A stretch of 56,585 nucleotides of DNA, taken from NCBI GenBank assembly GCA_015056585.1, contig SVFZ01000007.1:1-56585 (forward strand). The letters are read 5' to 3'. This document shows, piece by piece, positions 1-8,907 of the stretch; position 1 is the stretch's first letter, and every line of letters begins with the position of its first letter. The position numbers and the translations under genes are program-made. Below the pieces are notes generated by a model. It searched no databases, was not told the origin of the DNA, and worked only from the letters and a program-made list of their open reading frames with translations. Source of the DNA: Butyrivibrio sp. (GTDB lineage Bacteria; Bacillota; Clostridia; Lachnospirales; Lachnospiraceae).

Positions 1-588
1 GCCGATGTACAAAAATCTTGTTACATCATCGGAATGCCCCGGATACTCTTCAAAGGAATGTTTCTTAAGATTGACTCCGGAGCCGTTAACGGTCACATGT
101 TTCTTGGCCATTATCCCGTTCGACTCAAATATCCCGCGGTTCTCTGCATTCTGGAAAAAGAGGCAGTCGCACTTTTTTAGTGAAAATCTGTACATTGACA
201 CTATGAGCTTTAAAAGCATTCCGCCTCTCTCAAAGCTGCTTCCAAGGCCGGTGACTGTTGAAATATAGGGAATTCCAAGGCTTCTGCATGCATATCCTCC
301 GTAAATATTCGGCTTTATGGTGTAGGTCAGTACTATATCAGGCTTTTCTGCTTTTAAAAGACTTTTGTAATCCCTTATCAGCGCCATATCCTGAATAGGA
401 TTGACTCCCCTTCTGTTTATATCTGTATGAACTACCCTGCAGCCTTCTTCCTCAAGCTCTTTATTCTTGACATCATCCGGAAGGCTAATAACCACCTCAA
501 ACCCGTCTTCAAGAAGTTTCTTAAGAAGCTCGTTCCTGAAATCATATAAACCGATGGAGGAATTACCAAATATTAATGCCTTCTTCAT
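1..588 (-). CDS. Glycosyltransferase family 4, N-terminal part (runs off the window)
   Basis: The reading frame is open from an ATG at 588 to the window edge, giving 196 residues without a stop. It begins MKKALIFGNSSIGLYDFRNE and has the N-terminal Rossmann half of a GT-B glycosyltransferase of the CapM/PglA kind, with the phrases TYTIKPNIYGGYA (about 90-102) and TVTGLGSSFERGG (about 113-125) that are typical of enzymes extending a lipid-linked sugar made by a PglC-type transferase. The start overlaps the stop of the ATP-grasp-HAD gene by four bases (ATGA), so the two are translationally coupled. Likely role: adds the second sugar to the undecaprenyl-linked glycan on the cytoplasmic face. The nucleotide-binding C-terminal half lies outside the window, so the sugar donor cannot be judged. 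Confidence 0.85.
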   Translation of the reverse strand, partial: MKKALIFGNSSIGLYDFRNELLKKLLEDGFEVVISLPDDVKNKELEEEGCRVVHTDINRRGVNPIQDMALIRDYKSLLKAEKPDIVLTYTIKPNIYGGYACRSLGIPYISTVTGLGSSFERGGMLLKLIVSMYRFSLKKCDCLFFQNAENRGIFESNGIMAKKHVTVNGSGVNLKKHSFEEYPGHSDDVTRFLYIG

Positions 589-2222
589 CCTAATCCTCCC
601 GGCAGCCTGACAAGTTTTTCCACTACGCTCTTCATATCATGGGGTTCAAATAGCATCGAAGTAATATCCTTTGAATACAGCCCCTCTTCATTCTTAAAGT
701 ACAGACTCTTCATTCCAAGCTGCATCGGCGCCGCAAAGTCTTTTGCCGGGTTATCGCCCACATAAACAATTTCTTCAAAAGGAAGTCTCCACTTTGTCTG
801 CATAATGCGGAATGCAATATCGCAGGGCTTTCTGAACTGGATTCCCCCAAGTTCGTCTGTGATTATTATCTCATCAACTTTTTCATCAAGGCCAAGTGCT
901 TTGATCTTATTCTTCTGACCTGAAATGCGGCCGTCAGTAATAATTCCAATCTTTATCCCCTTTGCCTTAAGGGAATCTATTGCTTTCTCCATCTCGGGAT
1001 ACAGGCTGATCTGCGGCTCATGCTCCCTGTATATTTCAAGGAGCCTTGCAATTTCCGGTTTTTCTTCACCTTCGATATTACCAATATAATCTATCAGCTC
1101 ATCAAAGGCATTTTTACCCTCTTCAAAAAACTTATAGAGCATATCCTCATATTCAGGATGCCCAAGGTACTCAGCAACTGCCCTGTATCCGCTTCTCACA
1201 TAATCCCTCTCAGGGTAAAGAGTATCATCCAGATCAAAAATCACTGCACTTATCTTACCTTTGCCCTCTTCTATGCACACGGACTGGTCAAATCTACTGT
1301 AGATAGCGCCATCGCTTATAGTCTCAGGTTCTTTTACCTCTTCACCTGAGAGAAGCTTTAATATATACTCAGCGCTTCTTGCGCCGGCCTTCATTGAAAG
1401 AGGCGCGCCTCCGCCGTATCTGGGGTTTATCTCTATATAATAGTTAACTTTACTCTTCTCATCCTGTATGAGCTGCACGGTTATCGGTCCGCAGGGCTTG
1501 AACTTTTCGCACAGGGCCTTAGCCTCTTTGATCATGGTCTCATCCATGAAGATCCTGGTCTTTAAAACTTCTCCTGCCCTTACCTGCATACGTTCTCTTG
1601 GGATGACTGATATAGGCTTTCCGTCAAAATCGCAGAAGATGTCAATAGTGTACTCTTTTCCGGAAATGAAAGGCTGAATAATATAGTCCTCAACCTGCTG
1701 GGAGTACATTATGAGCTCTTCCTCGTTCTCGACCTTGTAAGCATTGATGGAACTGCTGCCATCCTTTGGCTTTATAAACGCAGGAAAGCCGCCCTCATAC
1801 CTCTTTACATCATTGACAGGCATGGGCGCAGCCAGACCACAGTCCACAAAAAACTGTGAAGTATTGTTTTTATCTCTGCAGATCAGCACCTTATCAGGAT
1901 CACTTATCATGACTTTGGTACCTATCTGTTCAAATTTCTCTTTATTTCGCGATAAAACCAGAAGATCCGTGTCAATTGTAGGGATCAAAAGATCTATCTT
2001 GTCTTTCTTACAGATATCCAGGAGGTTATCGATATAACCGGGATCCTTCATGGCTACTACTTTCCTGGTGAAATCGCAGTAGCAAAGAGCCGGTGCTGTT
2101 CCGGCCATATCTGCACCATATATCTTCAGACTCTTGTTAAGATGAAGTGCGGCATTTCTGAAAGCCTGCAACAGCTCTATTCTCCTGCCCACACCTGTGA
2201 AAAGAAGTCTTAACTCACTCAT
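585..2222 (-). CDS. ATP-grasp / HAD hydrolase fusion protein
   Basis: A 545-residue two-domain protein. Residues about 1-310 form an ATP-grasp ligase resembling the carbamoyl-phosphate synthase large subunit (PAFIKPKDGSSS near 147-158, a metal-binding EINPRYGGG near 264-272). Residues about 325-545 are a HAD-superfamily phosphatase with motif I DLDDT (about 330-334), motif II ITDG (about 428), a lysine in FRKP and a GDNPAKD motif near 489. I chose the ATG at 2222, which has GGGGAG about 12 bases upstream; the frame opens earlier with a TTG at 2252 that has no good ribosome site. ATP-grasp enzymes join a carboxylate to an amine, so a peptide-like modification of a sugar is possible, but no substrate is visible. 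It lies between the PglC-like gene and the GT4 gene of the glycan operon. Confidence 0.85.
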   Translation of the reverse strand: MSELRLLFTGVGRRIELLQAFRNAALHLNKSLKIYGADMAGTAPALCYCDFTRKVVAMKDPGYIDNLLDICKKDKIDLLIPTIDTDLLVLSRNKEKFEQIGTKVMISDPDKVLICRDKNNTSQFFVDCGLAAPMPVNDVKRYEGGFPAFIKPKDGSSSINAYKVENEEELIMYSQQVEDYIIQPFISGKEYTIDIFCDFDGKPISVIPRERMQVRAGEVLKTRIFMDETMIKEAKALCEKFKPCGPITVQLIQDEKSKVNYYIEINPRYGGGAPLSMKAGARSAEYILKLLSGEEVKEPETISDGAIYSRFDQSVCIEEGKGKISAVIFDLDDTLYPERDYVRSGYRAVAEYLGHPEYEDMLYKFFEEGKNAFDELIDYIGNIEGEEKPEIARLLEIYREHEPQISLYPEMEKAIDSLKAKGIKIGIITDGRISGQKNKIKALGLDEKVDEIIITDELGGIQFRKPCDIAFRIMQTKWRLPFEEIVYVGDNPAKDFAAPMQLGMKSLYFKNEEGLYSKDITSMLFEPHDMKSVVEKLVRLPGGLG

Positions 2223-2308
2223 GCTTTCTTTGATCTCCCCTTTAAGAAACAATTCTCGTATATTAATATGATCCGCAATTCTTGCAGAGTCCAGGCATTT
2301 ATTTAGTC

Positions 2309-2944
2309 TTACTCATCCCTGCTTCCCATGAATTCCTCCATGGTAGCACTTGTTTCGGAGCTGATGCCTTTTTTCCCAAGCACAACTCCGACAGTGTCGA
2401 GTATTATCTTCATGTCACCTAAAAAAGTGACATTGTCCACATATTTCACATCCCAGTCAAACTTCTCTTCCCAGGATATCGCATTCCTGCCATGAACCTG
2501 CGCAAGCCCGGTAAATCCCGGCCTTACTTCATGTCTCCTGGCCTGATGAGCATTGTACCTCTCAAGGTATCTGACAAGAAGGGGCCTTGGGCCTACAATC
2601 GCCATATCGCCCTTTATGATGTTTATAAGTTCCGGAAGTTCATCAAGACTGGTGCTGCGAAGCTTTTTACCAAAAGGAGTCAGCCTTACTTCATCCGGCA
2701 ACAACTCACCGTTTGCATCCCTCTCGCCAGTCATCGACCTGAATTTGTAAAGCTTAAACACCTTGCCGTCTCTGCCTGGCCTGTCCTGGGTAAAAAGAAC
2801 CGGACTTCCAAGCTTTGCCCTTACCAGAATAAAGGTTACAAGCAAAATCGGGCTTAGTACGATAAGGGCAAAAAGAGCCAGGATAAAATCCAATGGACGT
2901 TTTATAAACTTTTCGTAGGGGCCATGTGGTATATGTTGCTTCAT
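2309..2944 (-). CDS. pglC: Undecaprenyl-phosphate phosphoglycosyltransferase, small monotopic PglC type
   Basis: At 211 residues this is the size of PglC or EpsL enzymes, which carry only the catalytic domain of the bacterial sugar transferase family. One hydrophobic segment (about 17-38) is followed by the family signature: KLYKFRSMTGERD (about 65-77), a catalytic Asp-Glu pair in STSLDELPELINI, and VGPRPLLVRYLERY. It should transfer a sugar phosphate, probably diacetylbacillosamine or a related 4-amino-6-deoxy sugar, from UDP-sugar to undecaprenyl phosphate at the inner membrane face. The substrate is inferred from the adjoining pglE and pglF genes. It is the first step of assembly line A, distinct from the WcaJ-type enzyme at 38653-40056. 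Confidence 0.9.
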   Translation of the reverse strand: MKQHIPHGPYEKFIKRPLDFILALFALIVLSPILLVTFILVRAKLGSPVLFTQDRPGRDGKVFKLYKFRSMTGERDANGELLPDEVRLTPFGKKLRSTSLDELPELINIIKGDMAIVGPRPLLVRYLERYNAHQARRHEVRPGFTGLAQVHGRNAISWEEKFDWDVKYVDNVTFLGDMKIILDTVGVVLGKKGISSETSATMEEFMGSRDE

Positions 2945-3004
2945 TGTATAAACCTCAGTTTCTCTGCTCTTAGGATTCTCACTAGGTGCTCTTGGGGATT
3001 CTTA

Positions 3005-4282
3005 CTAAGCTCGGAAGCAATTTCTGATTATCTCGATTACGCCATCCTGCTGCTCTTTGGTCATCTTATTGTCACTTGGAAGACAGAGTCCTCTCTCAAA
3101 GATGTCTGCTCCCACATCCATAACAGCGCCTTCATCGATATAGGCATTGCTTCTTGCTCTTCCTGATCCATTTACAGTAATGAATGGATTCATTCTGTAG
3201 ATTGGCTGCATATGCATAGGCTTCCAGATAGGACGTCCCTCTGCGTTGTACTTTACAAGCTCTTCAAGGATCTGTGTCGGACAGCTCTTTCCCTTCTCAG
3301 GTACATACAGAGCCTTCTGCTCACCTCTTACCTGCCTGCACATAGCATCTTTATCTATGATCATGCAGGATAGCCAGTAATTTGGCTCACTGTTTGTTAA
3401 ATCCATAGGATTCATCTGTACAGGAAGGTCCTTAAATCCTTCCTTGTATCGCATATAGATTTCTTTTTTCTGAGCAATGTGCTCTCTTAAATGAGGAAGC
3501 TGACCTCTTATGATACCTGCAATGACATTGCTCATGCGGTAGTTGTAACCAAGCTCTTCATGCTGATACCATGGTGCATTCTCTCTGGCCTGTGTGGACC
3601 ACTTGCGGACTTTATGGGCATCTTCAAGATTATTTGTAAGGAACATTCCGCCTGAAGAACCTGTAATGATCTTATTTCCATTAAAAGAAATGATTCCGTA
3701 GTCTCCAAAAATTCCTGTCTGTTTGCCCTTGTAGGTTGCGCCAAAGCTCTCTGCTGCATCTTCTACTATCAAAGCTCCATGTTTGTCACATATAGCCCTG
3801 AGTTCATCTACCTTACCGGGAGTTCCATAAAGATGAGCAAGAACAACAAGTTTTACCTCAGGAAAAATCTCAAAAGCTTTCTCAAGAGCCTTGGGGTCCA
3901 TGTTCCAGGTGTCATATTCAGTATCGATAAATACAGCCTCTCCGCCTTCATATGCCACAGGATTAACTGTTGCATCAAAGGTCATGTCTGTGCAGAATAC
4001 TCTTTTCCCTTCCAGGCTTCCGTGTCCGGCCTTAGGCTGTCCGTAAAGTCTCTCTCCGGCAAGCTTTATAGCAAGGTGCAGTGCTGCTGTTCCGCAGGAT
4101 AATCCAACCGCATCCTTACAGCCGATCATTTCCGCAACTTGTTTCTCTGATGCATTTATATTTGTGCCTGCAGTAGTGATCCAGTTAGTATCAAAGGCTT
4201 CCTGAATATACTTCATTTCATCGCCGTGCATTGTAGGCGTTGCGAGCCAGACTTTCTGTTCAAAAGGTTTAATTTCCATCAT
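3005..4282 (-). CDS. pglE: PLP-dependent sugar aminotransferase, PglE/EpsN-like (DegT/DnrJ/EryC1 family)
   Basis: This 425-residue fold-type I aminotransferase should convert UDP-4-keto-6-deoxy-GlcNAc to the 4-amino sugar. Visible family features are the substrate loop TNWITTAGTNI (about 32-42), CGTAALHLA (about 63-71), the cofactor aspartate in VEDAAESFGA (about 173-182) and the Schiff-base lysine in SFNGNKIITG (Lys about 204). It overlaps the end of the dehydratase gene by 14 bases, which fits a two-step pathway translated in tandem. A start at the second methionine is equally possible. It is longer than C. jejuni PglE (386 residues), mainly through an insert around 78-95 and an extended C-terminal part. 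LegC is the main alternative name; the paired PglF-like gene favours PglE/EpsN. Confidence 0.88.
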   Translation of the reverse strand: MMEIKPFEQKVWLATPTMHGDEMKYIQEAFDTNWITTAGTNINASEKQVAEMIGCKDAVGLSCGTAALHLAIKLAGERLYGQPKAGHGSLEGKRVFCTDMTFDATVNPVAYEGGEAVFIDTEYDTWNMDPKALEKAFEIFPEVKLVVLAHLYGTPGKVDELRAICDKHGALIVEDAAESFGATYKGKQTGIFGDYGIISFNGNKIITGSSGGMFLTNNLEDAHKVRKWSTQARENAPWYQHEELGYNYRMSNVIAGIIRGQLPHLREHIAQKKEIYMRYKEGFKDLPVQMNPMDLTNSEPNYWLSCMIIDKDAMCRQVRGEQKALYVPEKGKSCPTQILEELVKYNAEGRPIWKPMHMQPIYRMNPFITVNGSGRARSNAYIDEGAVMDVGADIFERGLCLPSDNKMTKEQQDGVIEIIRNCFRA

Positions 4283-6212
4283 TTATCCTTTCTGCAGCAT
4301 TTACCAGTGCTTCTTTTCTTTCTCTTGTCATAACATATCTGTGAACATCGGGATGATAAGTCTCTACTATCTCCATTACGATATCTCTGATATCAGGGGA
4401 TTCCTCTTTTGCTGCAATGTTAAGCTTTTCAAGCTGGGCAAAAAACCTCATCTCATCCATCTCAATAGGCTTACCAATATGAATCATCTTATTGGAGGTA
4501 TCCTGAAGGCCTTCCTCGTCCATAAGCATCTCTTCATAGAGCTTTTCACCGGGACGAAGCCCCGTAAATTCAATCTTAATATCCTCTCCCACCTTGTAGC
4601 CTGAGAGTTTTATAAGATTCTCTGCCAGGTCAAGGATTTTCACAGGCTCTCCCATATCAAGGACAAATATCTCACCACCCTTTGCATATGCGCCTGCCTG
4701 AAGCACCAGCGAAACAGCCTCAGTTATAGTCATGAAATATCTGATAATGTTAGGGTCGGTAACTGTTACCGGTCCTCCTGCCTCAATCTGTTTCTTGAAA
4801 AGAGGAATTACTGAGCCGTTTGACCCAAGCACATTACCAAATCTCACGGCAACAAACTCCGTATCATAATGCTTATTAAAAGTCTGTACGATCATTTCGC
4901 ACATTCTTTTGCTGGCACCCATGATGTTTGTAGGGTTAACCGCCTTGTCAGTTGAAATAAGCACAAACTTCTTGGTCCCGTTCATGGCTGCTGCCATGGC
5001 AGTCTTCCAGGTTCCAAAGACATTGTTCTTGATGGCTTCTCCCGGACTGTCCTCCATAAGAGGCACATGCTTGTGGGCAGCTGCATGATATACAATATCC
5101 GGCTTGTAGGTCTCAAAGATCTTGTTGATCCTCTTGGTATTACGAACAGAAGCTATCAGCACCACCAGATTCATTTCAGGGTACTTTCTCTTAAGCTCCT
5201 GTTGGATATCGTAGGCATTGTTCTCATATATATCAAGGATAATAAGCTGCTTGGGCTTATGTCCCGCAATCTGTCTGCACAGCTCAGAGCCGATGGATCC
5301 GCCGCCACCTGTCACCATCACAACCTTGCCGCTTACATAACCTGCAATGGAATCAATGTCAACAGTAATGGGATCTCTTCCAAGAAGGTCCTCTACCTCC
5401 ACATCACGGAGTCGTGAAACATTGACCTCTCCGTTTACAAGCTGATACATTCCCGGCAGAGAACGAAGCTTGCAGTTGGTATTTTTGCAAATATCAAGGA
5501 TTTTCTTAAGCTCCTGTCTTGAAACAGAAGGAATGGCAACGATGATCTCATCTATATCATATAGGTCTGCACACTCAACAATCCTGTCTCTGCCGCCTAC
5601 AACTCTTATTCCCTGAATATACTTGCCCCACTTGTTTGTATCATCATCAATGATACACTTTACGGACATTGTGGAGTAATTGCTGACAATAATGTCCTTA
5701 ATAATAATATTCGCAGCCTCTCCTGCACCGATCACCATAACAGCCTTACTGTTATTCCTGTTCTCAACTCTGTGTTTCTGGCTTCTTAAGAAACGGTATG
5801 AAAATCTGCTCACAAAGATCAGTGATATAAGTAAAAATGTATACAGAAAGTAGTAGCTTTGCGGAACCGGCTGTGACTGAGATTTAAAAAACTGCAGTCC
5901 TACAGCATTTATGAGTGCAGAAAACAGACATGCCATCACAAGGTTCTGAAGTTCTCTCTCTCCTGCATAAGCCCAAAGGCTGTCGTACAGTTTGAATACA
6001 TAGAAAACCGCAAATGTAAGCAGGATATTGATCGGCAAAAAAGCTGTAACCGGATCCAGGAAGTGCTCCGGAATGTTATCCAGCTTAAACTCATATCTGA
6101 TGAGGATTGCAAGAAAGCTGGCAGCAATAATGCTGACCACATCATATATGATCAGAACAGTCCTTCTATATAGTTTGGCATAGTTAAATGGCTCTTTTTT
6201 CTTCTTGTTCAT
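4269..6212 (-). CDS. pglF: UDP-N-acetylglucosamine 4,6-dehydratase, membrane type (PglF/EpsC/CapD-like)
   Basis: A 647-residue membrane enzyme of the FlaA1/CapD family. It has four N-terminal membrane helices (about 18-140), a first Rossmann-like domain starting at MVIGAGEAA (about 159-167), then the catalytic short-chain dehydrogenase domain with GGGGSIGSE (about 302-310) and STDKAVNPTNIMGASKR (about 420-436). As in this family, the usual catalytic tyrosine position is occupied by methionine in MGASK. It removes water from UDP-GlcNAc to give the 4-keto-6-deoxy sugar, the first step to bacillosamine. It sits directly before pglE and pglC, as in the Bacillus epsC/epsL/epsN set. The acetyltransferase PglD/EpsM expected with these three is not visible beside them. 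Confidence 0.9.
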   Translation of the reverse strand: MNKKKKEPFNYAKLYRRTVLIIYDVVSIIAASFLAILIRYEFKLDNIPEHFLDPVTAFLPINILLTFAVFYVFKLYDSLWAYAGERELQNLVMACLFSALINAVGLQFFKSQSQPVPQSYYFLYTFLLISLIFVSRFSYRFLRSQKHRVENRNNSKAVMVIGAGEAANIIIKDIIVSNYSTMSVKCIIDDDTNKWGKYIQGIRVVGGRDRIVECADLYDIDEIIVAIPSVSRQELKKILDICKNTNCKLRSLPGMYQLVNGEVNVSRLRDVEVEDLLGRDPITVDIDSIAGYVSGKVVMVTGGGGSIGSELCRQIAGHKPKQLIILDIYENNAYDIQQELKRKYPEMNLVVLIASVRNTKRINKIFETYKPDIVYHAAAHKHVPLMEDSPGEAIKNNVFGTWKTAMAAAMNGTKKFVLISTDKAVNPTNIMGASKRMCEMIVQTFNKHYDTEFVAVRFGNVLGSNGSVIPLFKKQIEAGGPVTVTDPNIIRYFMTITEAVSLVLQAGAYAKGGEIFVLDMGEPVKILDLAENLIKLSGYKVGEDIKIEFTGLRPGEKLYEEMLMDEEGLQDTSNKMIHIGKPIEMDEMRFFAQLEKLNIAAKEESPDIRDIVMEIVETYHPDVHRYVMTRERKEALVNAAERINDGN

Positions 6213-8833
6213 GATTTCTTTTCCCTAAATACAATTCCGGCAAAGGAGAGCATAAGCACTATAGTCATTGGATTTCCCAGATGGAATACCCACTCTGTCA
6301 TCCCTGCCACAGCAAAGCCCACTGTGATAGCAAAGGAAAGCAATGTCAAAGGTTCCTCTTTCTCCTTCGCCAGATAGAGCTTAAGTCCTGAAATAATTCC
6401 TGCAAGTATCAGCAGCACAAATACTGCACCTACTATCATTCCGTGGTCATAAGCCATCTGGATGTAGGTGTTATGAGCGTGAAGTGCTATCTCTCCGTTG
6501 GGGAGCATTGCTCCCATGGTCTCATGACCATTTATGTTAAGTTCCTTAAGATAAGACTTAAAGATTGTAATACGCCCGTTGGATATGACGTCTATCCGGC
6601 TGTTTTGATCAACATACCCGTTAAGATCATCAAGGAGCATAAAGAGTTCAGCCCTTGTAAGAGAAGCTGCAACAAGAAAACCGCCAATAGGCTCTGCTAT
6701 TAAGCTTTTCCCTGTGTAGATCTCCTCAACAGCCTCGTCTATAGGATATCCGTAAATATCAAGAAGTGGTTTACCATTCTTGTCATAATTAAACTCGTCG
6801 TTAGGATAGATATAATCTCCGACCTCTACTCCAAGTATCTTTGAAGCAAAAAGATTAGCAAACCTCTCTACGCACATAAAGTTAGTGTTGCCCCAGGATG
6901 CTCCTCCTCTGACAAGGGGGTCTGCATCGTCAATAACATAAAAGACAGGATCTGCCACAATGGCAGGAACAATTCTCTGAAGAGTAAAAGCAGCCGGAAA
7001 GCATAACAGCACAGATACAAGCATTACTCCGATGATCCTGACGATCCGTCCCTTATTTCTTATGGCAACCACCAGAATTACCGCAAGCATACAAACGATT
7101 ATGGCCACATATGCTGTCCTTGACACAGTGAATATCGCATAGGACATTACCCAGCCAAAGAAAACTGTTTCCTTCCATGCAGACTTAAAGAGATCTGTTA
7201 AAGGAAGACGAACGGGAAATGCCACAATCTTTATCACAAGCATGACAGTCGCTGCTGCACCCATAAAGGTAAGGTACTCGGCAGTAACAGTTACTGTATG
7301 GAATATAAATGCAAATCTTCCGCTCACATAGGCAGGGAAATACCTGTGAAGCAAAGAAAATCCCAGGGAGATCGCAAAATTCATCATAAGGCCGCCGGAA
7401 AGGATCTTGTACCAGTCCTTGTAACCTCTAAAGAACAGCATTCTCACATAAAGCGCAGCAAACACAGCTGCAAGAATGATTGCCCAGGTTCTCGTATTTC
7501 TGAAAACAATCATCAGCGCCAGCTGTAATATTATAAGACTTCCAAAACGACTGAGTTTAAGGCTCATGCCTTTGGTGGCAATAATCTGATGTTTGCTGTT
7601 CTTTTCCTTAAATCTTGCGGTGGCTGTTCTGATTGTCCCGATTGCCACAACTCCTGCAAGTACAACTATTATGATGAGGTACTTAAGCGCAGCGTTATGA
7701 AGATCATATTCTTTTTCAGTAGCTGCAAGAACATTACCCTTGTAATAAATAAAACCAATGATACTCCCCGCAATAACCCAGATCACATTTACAGGGGCTA
7801 TAAGTTCCTTTAATGAGAATGTAAACAGCATCAGAACCAATAACCATATGATTATCTTTCTCTGTGAAAGGAGATGATAGATATCATAAAGGTCATTCAT
7901 GTATCCACAGGCATACCAGATGGCCATTGCAATAGAGAACATCATAAGGATATAAGATACTCTGTCCTTACCTTCAATGTTCTGCCAGAAAGAAATGCCA
8001 ACCTCTCGCCTTACAGATCTGTGATTTATCGCATAAAATGTAATACCGGCTGTTATAAACAGACCAATCTCGTAAAAGACAATGTCTATAGCCCTTTTAT
8101 CAAAGAGCTTAAGCGGAAATACCATCAGAATAAGGGTTGCAAATATAACTGCTGCCACCGGGTTTGCGGCAATCCTAACGGTTCTCTCAACCGTTGAAAT
8201 AGTATTTCTCTCAGGATACTTTTTGAAATACAGTTCAGTTGCAGTTAAAACAACGGCTCCCAAGGCAAGGATCACTGCCATTGCTATCAAAGAAAGCCCC
8301 TTATGAAGCGGTATTCTGTAATTATAAACTGCCGCAAGATGCCTTCCCGGTATCTCCTGCCAGTTATAATACAGGCTTCCAACATAAGCTGAATCCCCGG
8401 GAACATCCTCAAGGCCGACAATGTACTTGGAGCGACAATCAGCCACTACCAGATAGTACTCTTTTCCCACCTCTACGTTAAGTTCTATGGGAACAGGCAC
8501 ATAGCCCGGAATTTCATAAGGCTTGGTATCCACAAATGTTTTAAAAAGTTCCGTGGAGTTCTCATCGCAAACTGATACGGAAATATATCTTCCGTTTATA
8601 ACCTCTGAAATATAAAGGTCAACGCTGCTGAGCCTGTCATATTGAGTGATGAACTTCTGAACAAGAGTGTACTCATAATTGACATACTCTGATGACTCTA
8701 CACGCTCTCCTCCGGCAGAAAAACCGCTTATACCTGTCCATATCCTGAAAGGAAAGATGCTCAGAATCGCTATAAGCACAAAAATAAGGACACAGGCCCT
8801 TATCGCTGTTTTTTTAGTGATAGTCTTTCTCAT
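6209..8833 (-). CDS. O-antigen ligase/polymerase-like membrane protein with large N-terminal ectodomain
   Basis: An 874-residue polytopic protein. One membrane helix (about 11-30) is followed by an extracytoplasmic domain of some 140 residues (about 35-175, rich in aromatic and charged residues), then about a dozen membrane helices. A large outside loop (about 615-760) precedes the last helices and contains the family-like phrase ALHAHNTYIQMAYDHG (about 775-790), matching the Wzy/WaaL motif with conserved histidine. It should polymerise lipid-linked repeat units or transfer a finished glycan outside the membrane. The start codon of pglF overlaps its stop by four bases. The N-terminal ectodomain is unusual for a plain Wzy and could bind the acceptor. 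Polymerase versus ligase cannot be decided from sequence alone. Confidence 0.75.
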   Translation of the reverse strand: MRKTITKKTAIRACVLIFVLIAILSIFPFRIWTGISGFSAGGERVESSEYVNYEYTLVQKFITQYDRLSSVDLYISEVINGRYISVSVCDENSTELFKTFVDTKPYEIPGYVPVPIELNVEVGKEYYLVVADCRSKYIVGLEDVPGDSAYVGSLYYNWQEIPGRHLAAVYNYRIPLHKGLSLIAMAVILALGAVVLTATELYFKKYPERNTISTVERTVRIAANPVAAVIFATLILMVFPLKLFDKRAIDIVFYEIGLFITAGITFYAINHRSVRREVGISFWQNIEGKDRVSYILMMFSIAMAIWYACGYMNDLYDIYHLLSQRKIIIWLLVLMLFTFSLKELIAPVNVIWVIAGSIIGFIYYKGNVLAATEKEYDLHNAALKYLIIIVVLAGVVAIGTIRTATARFKEKNSKHQIIATKGMSLKLSRFGSLIILQLALMIVFRNTRTWAIILAAVFAALYVRMLFFRGYKDWYKILSGGLMMNFAISLGFSLLHRYFPAYVSGRFAFIFHTVTVTAEYLTFMGAAATVMLVIKIVAFPVRLPLTDLFKSAWKETVFFGWVMSYAIFTVSRTAYVAIIVCMLAVILVVAIRNKGRIVRIIGVMLVSVLLCFPAAFTLQRIVPAIVADPVFYVIDDADPLVRGGASWGNTNFMCVERFANLFASKILGVEVGDYIYPNDEFNYDKNGKPLLDIYGYPIDEAVEEIYTGKSLIAEPIGGFLVAASLTRAELFMLLDDLNGYVDQNSRIDVISNGRITIFKSYLKELNINGHETMGAMLPNGEIALHAHNTYIQMAYDHGMIVGAVFVLLILAGIISGLKLYLAKEKEEPLTLLSFAITVGFAVAGMTEWVFHLGNPMTIVLMLSFAGIVFREKKS

Positions 8834-8907
8834 TAAATCAATACCTTAAATAATAGTTGTTCTGTCAAAAGCTAAATTAAAGCCATCATAAAATAATATC
8901 ACACCTG

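Noticed and set aside
8834..8907. A perfect TTGACA (minus strand, 8868-8863) upstream of the Wzy-like gene
   Set aside because: The sequence 17 bases on is GGTATT, a poor -10 box, so I do not call a promoter. An internal promoter of operon A here remains possible.
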